From the NCBI GenBank assembly GCA_905203015.1, contig CAJKUC010000002.1:186001-250000 (forward strand): DNA of 64,000 nucleotides. Direction: 5' to 3'. Shown here one piece after another: positions 35,713-45,098 of this stretch (position 1 is its first letter; every line of letters begins with the position of its first letter). The position numbers were made by a program, and so were the translations under genes. Below the pieces are notes generated by a model. The model saw only the letters and a list, made by a program, of their open reading frames with translations, searched no databases and had not been told where the DNA came from. The DNA comes from an uncultured Christensenella sp. (GTDB taxonomy: Bacteria > Bacillota > Clostridia > Christensenellales > Borkfalkiaceae).

Positions 35713-38700
35713 TTATTCGTCTCGTTTCTTTCCTCTTACGGCTGCCAGAACACCCGCCGCGGCAAGCGTGATAAGAGCCGCGCCCGCGCCTACGGAAGAT
35801 TTGCATCCCTTCTTTTTCCCGTCGGTATTATCGTCCTTCTTTCCGGGATCTACAGGATCTACGGGATCTACGGGATCGGGCGCAACGTTTTTCGCTTCGA
35901 GCATCGTCTTCTTTCTTTCCAGCAAAGAAGAAAGTTCGGAAAGCGTTTCGCTCAGCCTTGCCTGCGCATATCCGCTTGCGATTTTCCGAAGAGAAGAAGT
36001 TTTCGCCACGTCTTTCACCGCCGTTTCGATCGCACCGATCTCTTCCGCCGTGGAATACGGCATTCCGAGAATCGAAGTGAATTTCGCTTCCAGTGCGGAT
36101 TTCTGCTCAGAAGTCATTCCTCCGGCGGGGATATACAGCCGATCCGCGCGATCGAGCATTTTATCGAAGTAGGCTTTCAGCACTTTATCTACGGAAGCGT
36201 GCGGCAATACGGCGGGCGAAGAGTTGTATCCCGCTTTCAGCACGTTCTGCACGTCGCTGTGCCCGATGATCTGCGTAGAGCAGAAAATCACATAGCCGTC
36301 CGCTCCGCCGAGATACGAAGCCTCGATCTGATTCACGTTTTCATAAGCGGGAAGTCCGCGGAACGAACTTGCCAGCCCCGTATAATAATAGCACGCGCCG
36401 CCGGAAATAAGAATCATATCCGCTACGCCCTGCAACACGTCTACGGAAGAATCGTAATACGCCATCGGCGTGGCAATATCGATCCAGCCGTTTGCGATCC
36501 ATGTGCGCCAATCCTGTTTTTTCTGTTCCACCGTAGAGGTAGGCGACGAAAACACCGCCGTGGAAAGAAGCAACGAACTTTCTCCTTTCACCTCTTTATT
36601 CACCCGCTCCACGAAAGAATTTACGGCGTTTACGCGATAATCGCACCATTTTTGATAATTTTCTTCCGCGTCGGCGTTGTAATTGGAATTCAGTACCCAT
36701 TTTCTGAATGCCGAAATCATATCCTTCACGGAAGAAGAAGCGTTCAGTTTATCCGCCACGCCCACGGAAGCGGCAAATTCCATCATCGAATTTTTCGTGT
36801 AACCGGTGTCCTCTTTCTGCGTGGACACGGGATAACGGATATAATCGAGGTTCAGCCCCTTGATCAGAGGATTTTTTTCGATCAGTTCTTTATAATACGC
36901 GATCAGAAAATCTCCGACGGCTTTATCGGAAGGATCGATGAAGATGTACGCCCCGCCTTCTTTGCGCTGATACATCGTGCCGTCGTCGTTGTATACGATC
37001 CACTCCGGATGTTCGCGCAACAATTTAATATCCGTGGTAAGCCCCACGTAGAAATCTTCCACCCAGGCATGCACTTCGATGCCGCGTTCTTCCGCCAGAG
37101 CGGTGAACGCCGATACATAATCTTTATAAGTTCCGTACGAAGCGGAAACGAAATCTTTATGATATTCCACGTAATCGGAACGGAACATCGAATAGCCGTT
37201 GAAGAACGTTTCCAGAAGAATAAGATTGATTCCCGTATTCTTATAGGTGTCCAACGTCTCCGTCAGAGATTCCAACGTCTTTTCCGTAGGGCGATGCCAC
37301 ACCGCGCGCGCCGTAACCGGTTTGCTTTCTGCCGATAACGCCATCAGTTCCTGCGCCACGCTCTCCGCTTTCAGTTTTGCGGTGTTGTACGCCATCAGGG
37401 CATTTGTTTTTTCCTGCGCCGTCCAGGTGTTCTGCTCCGTCTTCGCTTCTATATCTTCTTTGAACGCAAGCAGTTTATCCAGTTCCGTCTGCGCTTCCGT
37501 AATCTTTTTATTCGCCTCTTCGGCATCGATATCGTATAATTGCGTAATCTTTTTCTGTGCCGAAGTCAAAGCGTCTTCCACGGTAGCCCGCGTGCTTACG
37601 TAATAACTGTTCAGTGACGTAGTTACATAATACGTTTTCTTCGATTGATCGAGCACCACCGTAGCCCCGAGCGGAATATTCGAGCGGATAAAATCTCTGC
37701 CCTTGCCGTGCCCGCTGATCACGTAGCCGCCCGCAGGGATAGAGCCGACGTTCACGCCGCGTTCCACCACGGTGCCCGTAGCGTCCACGGCCGCTTCGTA
37801 CCCGTAAACGTTCGTGCCCGTACCCGCCGAGCCGTTATAACTCCATCCGTCGTGATAGATAATCGTCTGATCCGCCCCACGATACGCCGCGAAAGGAGAG
37901 GTAGCCGTCTCCATTCTTCCGTTATTGAAATTAAATTCGTCGGTGCTGCTTTGCGAATCGTAATAATCGTAATTATACACGTACGAGATCGCCTCTCCGC
38001 CGAAACGGATATAGTCGAAGCCCACCATCGTAAGTTTATCGCCTACGGAAAAGCGCTGATTTTCCATCATAACGCCCCTGTACCCTTCGCCGTACGCGCT
38101 CAGTACAAAGCCGTTATCGGGAATGATCATGCCCGAAGCGTCGCCTTCGCCGAATGCGCGAAAATTTCTCACCACGAATTTTCCGCAGGTTTCGTCGTAT
38201 ACGGCAGCCAGTTCCGTTCCGTATACGTTCGTTCCCGTTTTATCGCCGAAATCATAATCGTAATACACCACCATCGGAGCGCTTCTGTTGCCGTTGATCA
38301 GATCGATCGCCACGCGGCTTCCCGATTCCGATTCCACGGCTTTATCGGCGATCGTAATCGCCGTGCCGCCCAGTTCCACCACGTCGTTCACGTTCAGCGC
38401 GTACGATTCCGATTTCGCCACGGACAGCACAAACCCGCCCACGGGAATATACGTGTTCCCGTCGCCGTTTCCGTTCGCCGCCGTTACGCAGTATTTACCG
38501 TCGCTGTTTTTCTCTACGGAATATTCGATATAGTTTCCCGTTCTCTTCGTGGTGGTGTACGGATAAGCGGCGGTGAAAATCACCGTCTGCCCGCTCGTCA
38601 TAACGGCGTTGTTCACTGTTTCGGAAGCGGATACCAACGTACCGTTTTCGGCATTATCCTTATAAGTAACGGGGTTGCTTACGATATTTTTGATTTCCAC

Positions 38701-38862
38701 GGAAGCCGTAACGTCTTTCAGTGTAATATTGCTTTTCCCCCAGTTCCCGCTCGTTTCCGCAGCCGAAACGGATTCCCGGTTCATCGCCAGCATACCGCCC
38801 GTCAGGCACAAAACGGCAGCCGAAACAAACGTACAGATCAGTTTCGATTTCGTCTTTTTCAT
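35713..38862 (-). CDS. Secreted GHL10-type glycoside hydrolase with GCKS C-terminal anchor
   Basis: 1049 residues: signal peptide (1-34), several beta domains with recurring IPxGGYVxS text ('IPVGGFVLSVAKSESY', 'IPDNGFVLSAYGEGYRG', 'IPAGGYVISGHGKGRD'), a helical stretch (about 415-510), then a GHL10/PF02638-like TIM barrel starting ARAVWHRPTEKTLESL with GLNLDYIRYP and IATPMAYYDSS. A helical region, a PVDPVDPVDPG spacer and the anchor KKGCKS, hydrophobic helix, RGKKRDE follow. GHL10 proteins are poorly characterised; peptidoglycan or wall-sugar targets have been proposed for some. Its ATG overlaps the DUF4127 stop (ATGA), so the two are co-translated. Confidence 0.8.
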   Translation of the reverse strand: MKKTKSKLICTFVSAAVLCLTGGMLAMNRESVSAAETSGNWGKSNITLKDVTASVEIKNIVSNPVTYKDNAENGTLVSASETVNNAVMTSGQTVIFTAAYPYTTTKRTGNYIEYSVEKNSDGKYCVTAANGNGDGNTYIPVGGFVLSVAKSESYALNVNDVVELGGTAITIADKAVESESGSRVAIDLINGNRSAPMVVYYDYDFGDKTGTNVYGTELAAVYDETCGKFVVRNFRAFGEGDASGMIIPDNGFVLSAYGEGYRGVMMENQRFSVGDKLTMVGFDYIRFGGEAISYVYNYDYYDSQSSTDEFNFNNGRMETATSPFAAYRGADQTIIYHDGWSYNGSAGTGTNVYGYEAAVDATGTVVERGVNVGSIPAGGYVISGHGKGRDFIRSNIPLGATVVLDQSKKTYYVTTSLNSYYVSTRATVEDALTSAQKKITQLYDIDAEEANKKITEAQTELDKLLAFKEDIEAKTEQNTWTAQEKTNALMAYNTAKLKAESVAQELMALSAESKPVTARAVWHRPTEKTLESLTETLDTYKNTGINLILLETFFNGYSMFRSDYVEYHKDFVSASYGTYKDYVSAFTALAEERGIEVHAWVEDFYVGLTTDIKLLREHPEWIVYNDDGTMYQRKEGGAYIFIDPSDKAVGDFLIAYYKELIEKNPLIKGLNLDYIRYPVSTQKEDTGYTKNSMMEFAASVGVADKLNASSSVKDMISAFRKWVLNSNYNADAEENYQKWCDYRVNAVNSFVERVNKEVKGESSLLLSTAVFSSPTSTVEQKKQDWRTWIANGWIDIATPMAYYDSSVDVLQGVADMILISGGACYYYTGLASSFRGLPAYENVNQIEASYLGGADGYVIFCSTQIIGHSDVQNVLKAGYNSSPAVLPHASVDKVLKAYFDKMLDRADRLYIPAGGMTSEQKSALEAKFTSILGMPYSTAEEIGAIETAVKDVAKTSSLRKIASGYAQARLSETLSELSSLLERKKTMLEAKNVAPDPVDPVDPVDPGKKDDNTDGKKKGCKSSVGAGAALITLAAAGVLAAVRGKKRDE

Positions 38863-40376
38863 TGTTTTTGCTCCTTTGCTCTGTTTTCCACGGTCAGCCC
38901 CACTTCAAACATTCTTTTCCAGGGCATATAGCATCTGCCGATTTGATATTTTTCAGAAATCTCCGGGAAATTCTTTCCGATAAAATCTTCCAGGACGCTT
39001 TTCGCCTTTTCGCTGACTTTTCCCGTATATCCGTCCGCATGAAAATAATCGCAACCGATCTTCGGAAGATATTCGTCGCAAAGATATTTCCGCGCGTACG
39101 AACAATACCCCACGTCCTCGTAAATTCTCTCCGCCGTGAATTTTCTGTGCGTTTTCGTATCGCCGAAAAACTTGCGGAAAATGCTTTGGCAGATCACCGT
39201 TCCCAACGAATTCGACGAAGTATTCCAGCCCGCGTAGCCCCATAAATTCAATAAGCCTACGCGTTCCGAAAGCATTTTGCAAAATTCCCTGTCCCCGCCG
39301 TTCACATAGGCAAGATCCGCCACGGCAAACCCTTTTCCTCTTACTTTCGCCGCCTCGATCTTTTCGAGAAACGCGGGAAGATTCCGCAGATCGTACGCTT
39401 CCCCGCACTGATCGTTCGCGTTTTTCATTTCGCCTGCGGGAAGATTGCAGAAAAGCAGTATATCGGCGGAGGCTTCGCTTTCGCAAAACGTTGCGCCCGC
39501 ATTTTCGATCTGTTTTCTTATGCTCTCCTCTACGGCGCGATCTTCGTATAAAGGAATCACTTTTTTGCACAGTTCGTTCGGATACAAGGGGCAGATTTTC
39601 GGAGAAATCCCCTCGAAATCGCAAACCGCGGCGGCAAGAAGCGTCAGCCCCGTTTCGTCCGCTCCGGGATAAATATCCACGCGCAGTCCTTTATCTTTGA
39701 TGATCGCTTTTATTTCCGCCTGATCGATCGCCGTGTAGCCGTACGGCGAGGAATCGTCCTGCGGGATAACGAATTTATCGATGATTTTTTCTTCGTACAG
39801 CGCAAGGCACTTTTTCACAAGTGCGAGATTCGTTTTTCTTCGCGCGAGATAATCGTCAAGGTATTTTCCGCACGCGGCGCCGAGCGTTTTTTTCTTTTCT
39901 TCGTATTCCGCCTTTTTTATTATCCCCGCGGAATATTTATGTTCGTTCTGCCCGTACAGAAAAATCTCTCTGCCGCACTCTTCATAGTAATCCGGCTCTT
40001 CGTCCGCGCTGGAATACGACGGGCAGCGCATAATCAGCGAAAACGCGTAAATTTTTAAAGACGGATTATCTTCTTTCGCTTTTTTAAGAACGTCAAGCCT
40101 CTTTGTAAGCGTTTCTTCGCTTAAATGATGCAATCTCGAAGGCACGATTCCTCCGTAAAGAAGCATATCCGTCGATACGATAAGATAATCGGTGTCTTTA
40201 CATTCTTCTGCCAGAAACGCGTTTATCTTTTCGCAGTCGGCCGGAATTTTTTTCTTTCCCAGAATCCCGATATCGGGGCGTATAAGCGTAAACGACGGAT
40301 TTTCTTCGCTTAAAAATCCGGCAAACGCATAGTTGCAAGGCCGTTCGTCCAACGGCAGATACACGATTTTTTTCAT
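38859..40376 (-). CDS. DUF4127 family protein
   Basis: 505 residues beginning MKKIVYLPLDERPCNYAF, the hallmark of DUF4127. There is no signal peptide, so it is cytoplasmic. Other conserved-looking parts are STDMLLYGGIVPSR, PQDDSSPYGYTAIDQ and YPGADETG, rich in acidic residues that could be catalytic; the family's activity is unknown to me. The ATG at 40376 overlaps the nanE stop and its own stop overlaps the GHL10 start, so it is translated in lockstep with ManNAc-6-phosphate epimerase. It may act as an intracellular hydrolase on the imported glycan. Confidence 0.82.
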   Translation of the reverse strand: MKKIVYLPLDERPCNYAFAGFLSEENPSFTLIRPDIGILGKKKIPADCEKINAFLAEECKDTDYLIVSTDMLLYGGIVPSRLHHLSEETLTKRLDVLKKAKEDNPSLKIYAFSLIMRCPSYSSADEEPDYYEECGREIFLYGQNEHKYSAGIIKKAEYEEKKKTLGAACGKYLDDYLARRKTNLALVKKCLALYEEKIIDKFVIPQDDSSPYGYTAIDQAEIKAIIKDKGLRVDIYPGADETGLTLLAAAVCDFEGISPKICPLYPNELCKKVIPLYEDRAVEESIRKQIENAGATFCESEASADILLFCNLPAGEMKNANDQCGEAYDLRNLPAFLEKIEAAKVRGKGFAVADLAYVNGGDREFCKMLSERVGLLNLWGYAGWNTSSNSLGTVICQSIFRKFFGDTKTHRKFTAERIYEDVGYCSYARKYLCDEYLPKIGCDYFHADGYTGKVSEKAKSVLEDFIGKNFPEISEKYQIGRCYMPWKRMFEVGLTVENRAKEQKQ

Positions 40377-41041
40377 CTCAGATTCAGATTTTTCACGAAA
40401 CGCGACGTAATCACCGCAGGGCGGGTAATCGACGAACCGATCACCACGGCATACGGATTAATTTTGCTGATTTTTCTGATTTCTCCGCGTTCAAAAATGC
40501 CGCCTTCCGCGATCACTTTTGAATTTTTAATCGTTTTCACCACTTTTTTCATAAACCCGATATCGGGCAGACGTGCGTTTTTCGATTCTTTCGTGTAGCC
40601 GCGAAGCGTCGTGGATATGTAATCGAAGCCTAATTTTTCGGCGTTCTTCGCCTCTTCTTCCGTGGCTATATCCGCCATAATCTCCATATCGGGGCGCACG
40701 CTCCGCACATACGCCACCAATTCTTCCAGCGTTTCGCCGTTCGGGCGCGGGCGCAACGTGGCGTCCATCGCCAGGCAATCGGCGGAAGTAGCCATCACAA
40801 GATCCGCTTCTTTTTTTGTCGGCGTGATATAAATTTCGCTGTCGGCATACACCTGTTTCACCAATCCGATCACGGGTACGTTCACGGTATTTTTGATGCT
40901 TTCCACATCGTAATACAACGCGCGGATCCCGCACGCCCCGCCCGCGACGGCGGCTTTCGCCATTAAATTCATTATTCCGTATCCGTATAAAGGTTCGTTT
41001 TCGCAAGCCTGACAGGATACAATCAATCCTCTGTTCAACAT
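40373..41041 (-). CDS. nanE: N-acetylmannosamine-6-phosphate 2-epimerase
   Basis: 222 residues. LIVSCQACENEPLYG at the start, 'GIRALYYDVESIKNTVNVPVIGLVKQ', ITPTKKEADLV and 'VIAEGGIFERGEI' fit the NanE TIM barrel. It interconverts ManNAc-6-P and GlcNAc-6-P. The first gene of the operon, about 60 bases from its promoter. No sialic acid lyase or sialidase is seen in the window, so ManNAc may reach the cell in another form than sialic acid, for instance wall or teichoic-acid ManNAc. Confidence 0.9.
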   Translation of the reverse strand: MLNRGLIVSCQACENEPLYGYGIMNLMAKAAVAGGACGIRALYYDVESIKNTVNVPVIGLVKQVYADSEIYITPTKKEADLVMATSADCLAMDATLRPRPNGETLEELVAYVRSVRPDMEIMADIATEEEAKNAEKLGFDYISTTLRGYTKESKNARLPDIGFMKKVVKTIKNSKVIAEGGIFERGEIRKISKINPYAVVIGSSITRPAVITSRFVKNLNLR

Positions 41042-41103
41042 AAGCCTCTTCTCTTTTTTCCGAATTTTCCGTATATGGCGTTTTCCCTTTTTATCGTATC
41101 TAT

Positions 41104-41132
41104 ATTATATCACGGCATATTATAAACGTCAA
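41104..41132 (-). promoter_or_regulatory. Sigma-A promoter of the nanE operon
   Basis: Minus-strand TTGACG (41132-41127), 17-base spacer, TATAAT (41109-41104). Just upstream (about 41159-41175) GAAAAATTATTTTTTC is an A/T-rich near-palindrome that could be an RpiR-type site; this second point is weak. Confidence 0.82.
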
Positions 41133-41238
41133 ATATTTTTTCATACTTTTTTTACTTTTTGAAAAATTATTTTTTCTTTTTATATTATAAAATATGAAAA
41201 TATTTGCCTTATTTTCCGCTTTTTACCGTAATTTCTTT

Positions 41239-41278
41239 AAAAAAAATTCCGATACGAAAATCTCTCGTATCGGAATTT
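41239..41278 (-). terminator. Intrinsic terminator after the GH38 gene
   Basis: Minus-strand AAATTCCGATACGA and TCGTATCGGAATTT are perfect arms around a seven-base loop, ending in eight Ts. It closes the GH84-rpiR-GH38 unit about 30 bases after the GH38 stop and separates it from the nanE operon. Confidence 0.92.
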
Positions 41279-41305
41279 ATCATGTTCGTTGCCTTAGTTT
41301 TCGGT

Positions 41306-44266
41306 TTATTTGCATATTTTTTTCAGGAACAACGTCTTTATTTCAAACTGTCTGAAAGACAATTCCGCAACGCTTCCCGTGCCCGTCCGCCGTTTGTTTT
41401 CTTCCGGCATATCGCATTCGTATATTTCGTAGTCGCCGTTCAGATACACGCGGCAATTCGTTCTCGTTCTCTCGCTTTCGTATAAACGCACAACGATCCC
41501 GTCGCGGTTTTCGGCGATTTTCACCGTTTCCGCAATAATATTTTTGCAATCGATTTCTTTTACGGGCGACGTGAATTCCTCCGTGCACAAAATAGGCTTA
41601 CGATTAAACGCATACGCGGGGAGAATCACGTTTTCCGCGCAGAATCCGCTCTCGTGCGGTAAAATCGCGTAATTGAAATATTTCACGCCGTTCTCGCCCG
41701 AAACGTTCGGGCGTTTTCCGCTTTTTAAAAGCGAAATGCCCACCGTGCCGCCGTCTGCGGATATCCCGTACTTGCAGTCGTTTAAAAACGAAACCCCGAA
41801 ACGCGGCTCGGAAAGATCCGACCATTTATGATTGCACACTTCGTATTTCGCCTGCTCTTCGCTTGTATTACGCGTTGTCGGTCTGTCGATATATCCGAAT
41901 TGAATTTCGCTGCGCAGATAATCGGAAGCGATATTCGTAGGGAACAGCGATTTCACGAATTTATGCTCGTCGTTCCATTCCAGTTTGCTTTCAAACGAAA
42001 TTACGGGAGTATGCGCATAAAACACTATGTCCTGCGTCAGTTTGCTCTTTCCCGCCAGCACAAACTCGGTGCGGAGGCGAAGAAACAGTTTTCCCGCGGA
42101 CACCTGTTTCGTCTCTCCCGCCGCCGTAACGCACTTTTTTCTTTCGTAATCCGCGTCTACGTCCCAGTTATCCCATAAATACGGCACGTCTTCGTATACG
42201 CATATATCGTTCAGCCGCCCCGCCGCGATCTCCCGACCGCCGCACACCAGCGATTCTATCGCACCGTTTTTCACCACCGCCGTGAAATATGGCGTTTCCG
42301 TTCTGCCCGTTTTCTCGTCAAAGAAGAAACTGCGCACTTTCGGCACGACGGCTTTTTCTCCGAACGAAAACGGCGCGAAATCATATAAGTCCGCGTATTT
42401 TTCGTTTCCGTCGAAATCCGTGAACGATTGCTCGCCGCCGCAATCGTTCAGAACCACTTCTTCTCTGGCGAAAGAGAGCGTATTCAAAAGCCGCCCGCCT
42501 TTGAAGAAACGATTGTTCAAAGCGTCGATCGCTTCTCTTTCCTGCGCCAGCGCCGTTTCGTACACTTCGCCGATACACGTGCCCGGAAGAATATCGTGGA
42601 ACTGATTCAAAAGCAGCGTATCGTAGCAGCGATCCGTCACGTCTTTTCCCGCAAGATCTCCCGTGCCCGCACAGATCAGTTCCGCGTCTTTCAGCGCATT
42701 TTCCAGCGTGCGATTGAGTTTTTTCATATCGTGATTCGTCGTCAGCGTGCCGCGATGCAATTCAAGATACAATTCTCCCGTATAGCGCGGCAGTTCTTCC
42801 GTTTCCAGTTTTTGCATAAACGCCGAAACGGACGTGTGCTCCGCCTTTGCGTACGGATACGTTTCCGCCGTTCTCAGCGCGTTTTCCGCCATATCCGCAC
42901 ACGGTCCGCCGCCCCCGTCGCCGTAGCCGTACGCCATAAGCACGTGCTCCGTGATATGCTTGTTCATGCGCTTTTGCACGCGCGAAGAAATCGCTTCGGG
43001 ATCGCCCGTCGTCTGAATCGTATTGAAGTGCACGGTCACTTCGCTGCCGTCGATTCCGCGCCAGATAAACGAATCGTACGGAAAACGATTCGTATCGTTC
43101 CAGGAAAGTTTCGTGGTGAGAAAATACGGCACGCCGCACCCGCGTAAAATCTGCGGCAAAGCCGCGGAATATCCGAACGTATCCGGCAACCAGAAAACGT
43201 CGGCGTCGTAGCCGAATTTTTCTTTCAGATACCTCTTTCCGCGCACGAACTGACGGATCATCGATTCGCCGTCGGTAAGATTGCAATCACACTCCACCCA
43301 CGTCGCCCCGTTCGGCTCGAATCTGCCCTCTTTCACCAGCGCGCATATCTCGGCGAATAATTCGGGAGAATCCTGTTCGATCCAATTCATATATAGCGCC
43401 GACGACATGACGAAACGGTATTCAGGATATCTTTTTAATAACGTCACGGCGTTCGCCGCCGTACGCAAAGCCTTTCTTCTCGCTTCTTCCACGGTCCACA
43501 GCCAGGCCGTATCCAGATGACTGTGCCCCACAAGCCCTACGTAGATTCCCTCTTCCGAGCCGATGCTTTTTAAGGAAGAAAGAAATTCGTCGATGATTCC
43601 GCTCGCCGCTGCCAGTTCGCCGCGATCGGGCGCATGTTCGGGAAGAACGGTGAGCAGATCGAATAATTTTTCGTATGTTTTATACGCCTCGATCTTTCTT
43701 TTATCCCCCTCGGGCATTATGCGGAAATACGAAGTGAGAAGCGAAAGATCGTCCACGAATTTTTTCACCGTCTCGTCGATTTCCGCCACGTAAATTCCGT
43801 TATAAACGCGTACGGGGCTGTATCCGTTTACGGAAAACGTCTGTTTCTTTTCAAACGGCATCGTGCCGTAAAACGTATGAGAAGCGTAAGAATCCACCGT
43901 AATCTCGGCAGGCTCTTTTATTTCGCGTAACGAAACATATTTGTGGCAACGAAAAATCGCGTCTTTTCCGTTCGGCAGATAATCCGCCATGCCGAACGGC
44001 TTCCCGCCGGCGGATAATAAATGCTCCACGCCCCCGTTTTCCACGTAGAGATACGGATTAACGTACTTTTCCGGATCGTACGAAAAGGTAAATTTTCCGC
44101 AGGCGAATTCTTCTCCCCACGCCTGCCCTTTTTCTATCTTTTTTCCGTTCAGATATACGGCTTGTTCCGTAAGCGACGTCATCTCGTATTCCGAATAAAC
44201 GTCTTTCAGCCTTACGATTTTCAGCACCAGTCTGTCGAGTTGTTTCAGATTCGTCATAACGCTCAT
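41306..44266 (-). CDS. GH38 alpha-mannosidase
   Basis: 986 residues, no signal peptide. HSHLDTAWLWTVEEAR holds the zinc ligands of GH38 and FWLPDTFGYSAALPQ the catalytic nucleophile Asp. An N-terminal domain of about 245 residues and C-terminal beta domains complete the usual GH38 layout, close to the normal length of bacterial members. It should trim alpha-mannose from imported oligosaccharides in the cytoplasm. It starts 10 bases after the RpiR gene. With GH84 in the same unit it points to glycans carrying both mannose and GlcNAc. Confidence 0.92.
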   Translation of the reverse strand: MSVMTNLKQLDRLVLKIVRLKDVYSEYEMTSLTEQAVYLNGKKIEKGQAWGEEFACGKFTFSYDPEKYVNPYLYVENGGVEHLLSAGGKPFGMADYLPNGKDAIFRCHKYVSLREIKEPAEITVDSYASHTFYGTMPFEKKQTFSVNGYSPVRVYNGIYVAEIDETVKKFVDDLSLLTSYFRIMPEGDKRKIEAYKTYEKLFDLLTVLPEHAPDRGELAAASGIIDEFLSSLKSIGSEEGIYVGLVGHSHLDTAWLWTVEEARRKALRTAANAVTLLKRYPEYRFVMSSALYMNWIEQDSPELFAEICALVKEGRFEPNGATWVECDCNLTDGESMIRQFVRGKRYLKEKFGYDADVFWLPDTFGYSAALPQILRGCGVPYFLTTKLSWNDTNRFPYDSFIWRGIDGSEVTVHFNTIQTTGDPEAISSRVQKRMNKHITEHVLMAYGYGDGGGGPCADMAENALRTAETYPYAKAEHTSVSAFMQKLETEELPRYTGELYLELHRGTLTTNHDMKKLNRTLENALKDAELICAGTGDLAGKDVTDRCYDTLLLNQFHDILPGTCIGEVYETALAQEREAIDALNNRFFKGGRLLNTLSFAREEVVLNDCGGEQSFTDFDGNEKYADLYDFAPFSFGEKAVVPKVRSFFFDEKTGRTETPYFTAVVKNGAIESLVCGGREIAAGRLNDICVYEDVPYLWDNWDVDADYERKKCVTAAGETKQVSAGKLFLRLRTEFVLAGKSKLTQDIVFYAHTPVISFESKLEWNDEHKFVKSLFPTNIASDYLRSEIQFGYIDRPTTRNTSEEQAKYEVCNHKWSDLSEPRFGVSFLNDCKYGISADGGTVGISLLKSGKRPNVSGENGVKYFNYAILPHESGFCAENVILPAYAFNRKPILCTEEFTSPVKEIDCKNIIAETVKIAENRDGIVVRLYESERTRTNCRVYLNGDYEIYECDMPEENKRRTGTGSVAELSFRQFEIKTLFLKKICK

Positions 44267-44276
44267 CCCCGATCTC

Positions 44277-45098
44277 TCAAATAGATTTATCCGAAATCGT
44301 CAGCGCCACTTTCATGTTCCGCTTGTCCGATTCCTCCCCGAGATTTTTATACACCGTAGCGCATAAAACGTCCACGATGTACGATTGCGCGCACACCGTC
44401 GCCATCGAGCCGCCTTCGTACGCCCCTTCCTTTCTGCAGGTGAGGAACAGATAGTCCGCATATTTCGCCAGCGGAGATTTGTTGTAATTGGTAAGCACCA
44501 CGATCGGCGTGCCGTTCTTTTTTGCGATCTCGGCAAGATTGATAATATCTTTCGTCGCCCCGGATACGCTGATTAAAATCAACAGATCTTCCTGATTCAG
44601 ATTCGACGTGATAATCGTCTGCAGGTGCGTATCGCCCGAATTATCCGCGTTTATGCCCGTACGCGCCAGTTTCACTTTAAACATCGCAGGGGCGATCGAA
44701 CTGTTTCCTACGCCGAAAATGCAGATTTTTCTCGCTTTGATAATCAGTTTCGCCACGGCGGAACATTGTTTTTCATCCAGCGCTTTGTACGTTTCCGTTA
44801 TGGCGTCCGTCATATCGTACACGATATTTTTCATATAGTCGGATTCGCCCGACGTATTTCCGCCTCCCGCCTCCTGGCTGAGCGATAATTTGAAATCCTG
44901 AAACCCGCGATAATCGATTTTACGGCAAAATCTCAGAATAGTCGCCTCCGAAACGCCGAGCCGCATGGCAAGTTCCGTAATCGACATGTAAATGATCTCG
45001 TCTTTTTTCAATTTCATTATGCCGTCGATCACTTTCAGATCCGTTTTCGTGGCTACGGGCCGCATATTGTTGATTCTGTCGTAAACTTTTCCTATCAT
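44277..45098 (-). CDS. RpiR/MurR-family regulator with SIS domain
   Basis: 273 residues from the ATG at 45098, which overlaps the GH84 stop as ATGA and has GGAG nine bases upstream; a TTG nine bases earlier is less likely. The N-terminal HTH_6 has YMSITELAMRLGVSEATILRF; the SIS domain has ICIFGVGNSSIAP and LILISVSGATKDI, the phosphosugar-binding loops. It probably senses a HexNAc or hexose phosphate and controls this unit and perhaps the nanE operon. Confidence 0.9.
   Translation of the reverse strand: MIGKVYDRINNMRPVATKTDLKVIDGIMKLKKDEIIYMSITELAMRLGVSEATILRFCRKIDYRGFQDFKLSLSQEAGGGNTSGESDYMKNIVYDMTDAITETYKALDEKQCSAVAKLIIKARKICIFGVGNSSIAPAMFKVKLARTGINADNSGDTHLQTIITSNLNQEDLLILISVSGATKDIINLAEIAKKNGTPIVVLTNYNKSPLAKYADYLFLTCRKEGAYEGGSMATVCAQSYIVDVLCATVYKNLGEESDKRNMKVALTISDKSI

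Noticed and set aside
35443..37338. A 631-codon plus-strand open frame
   Set aside because: Antisense to the GHL10 gene, with arginine/histidine-rich text and no recognisable domain.
40373..41041. Sialic acid catabolic locus on the basis of nanE
   Set aside because: No sialidase, NanA lyase or sialic acid transporter is seen; nanE alone shows only ManNAc-6-P conversion.
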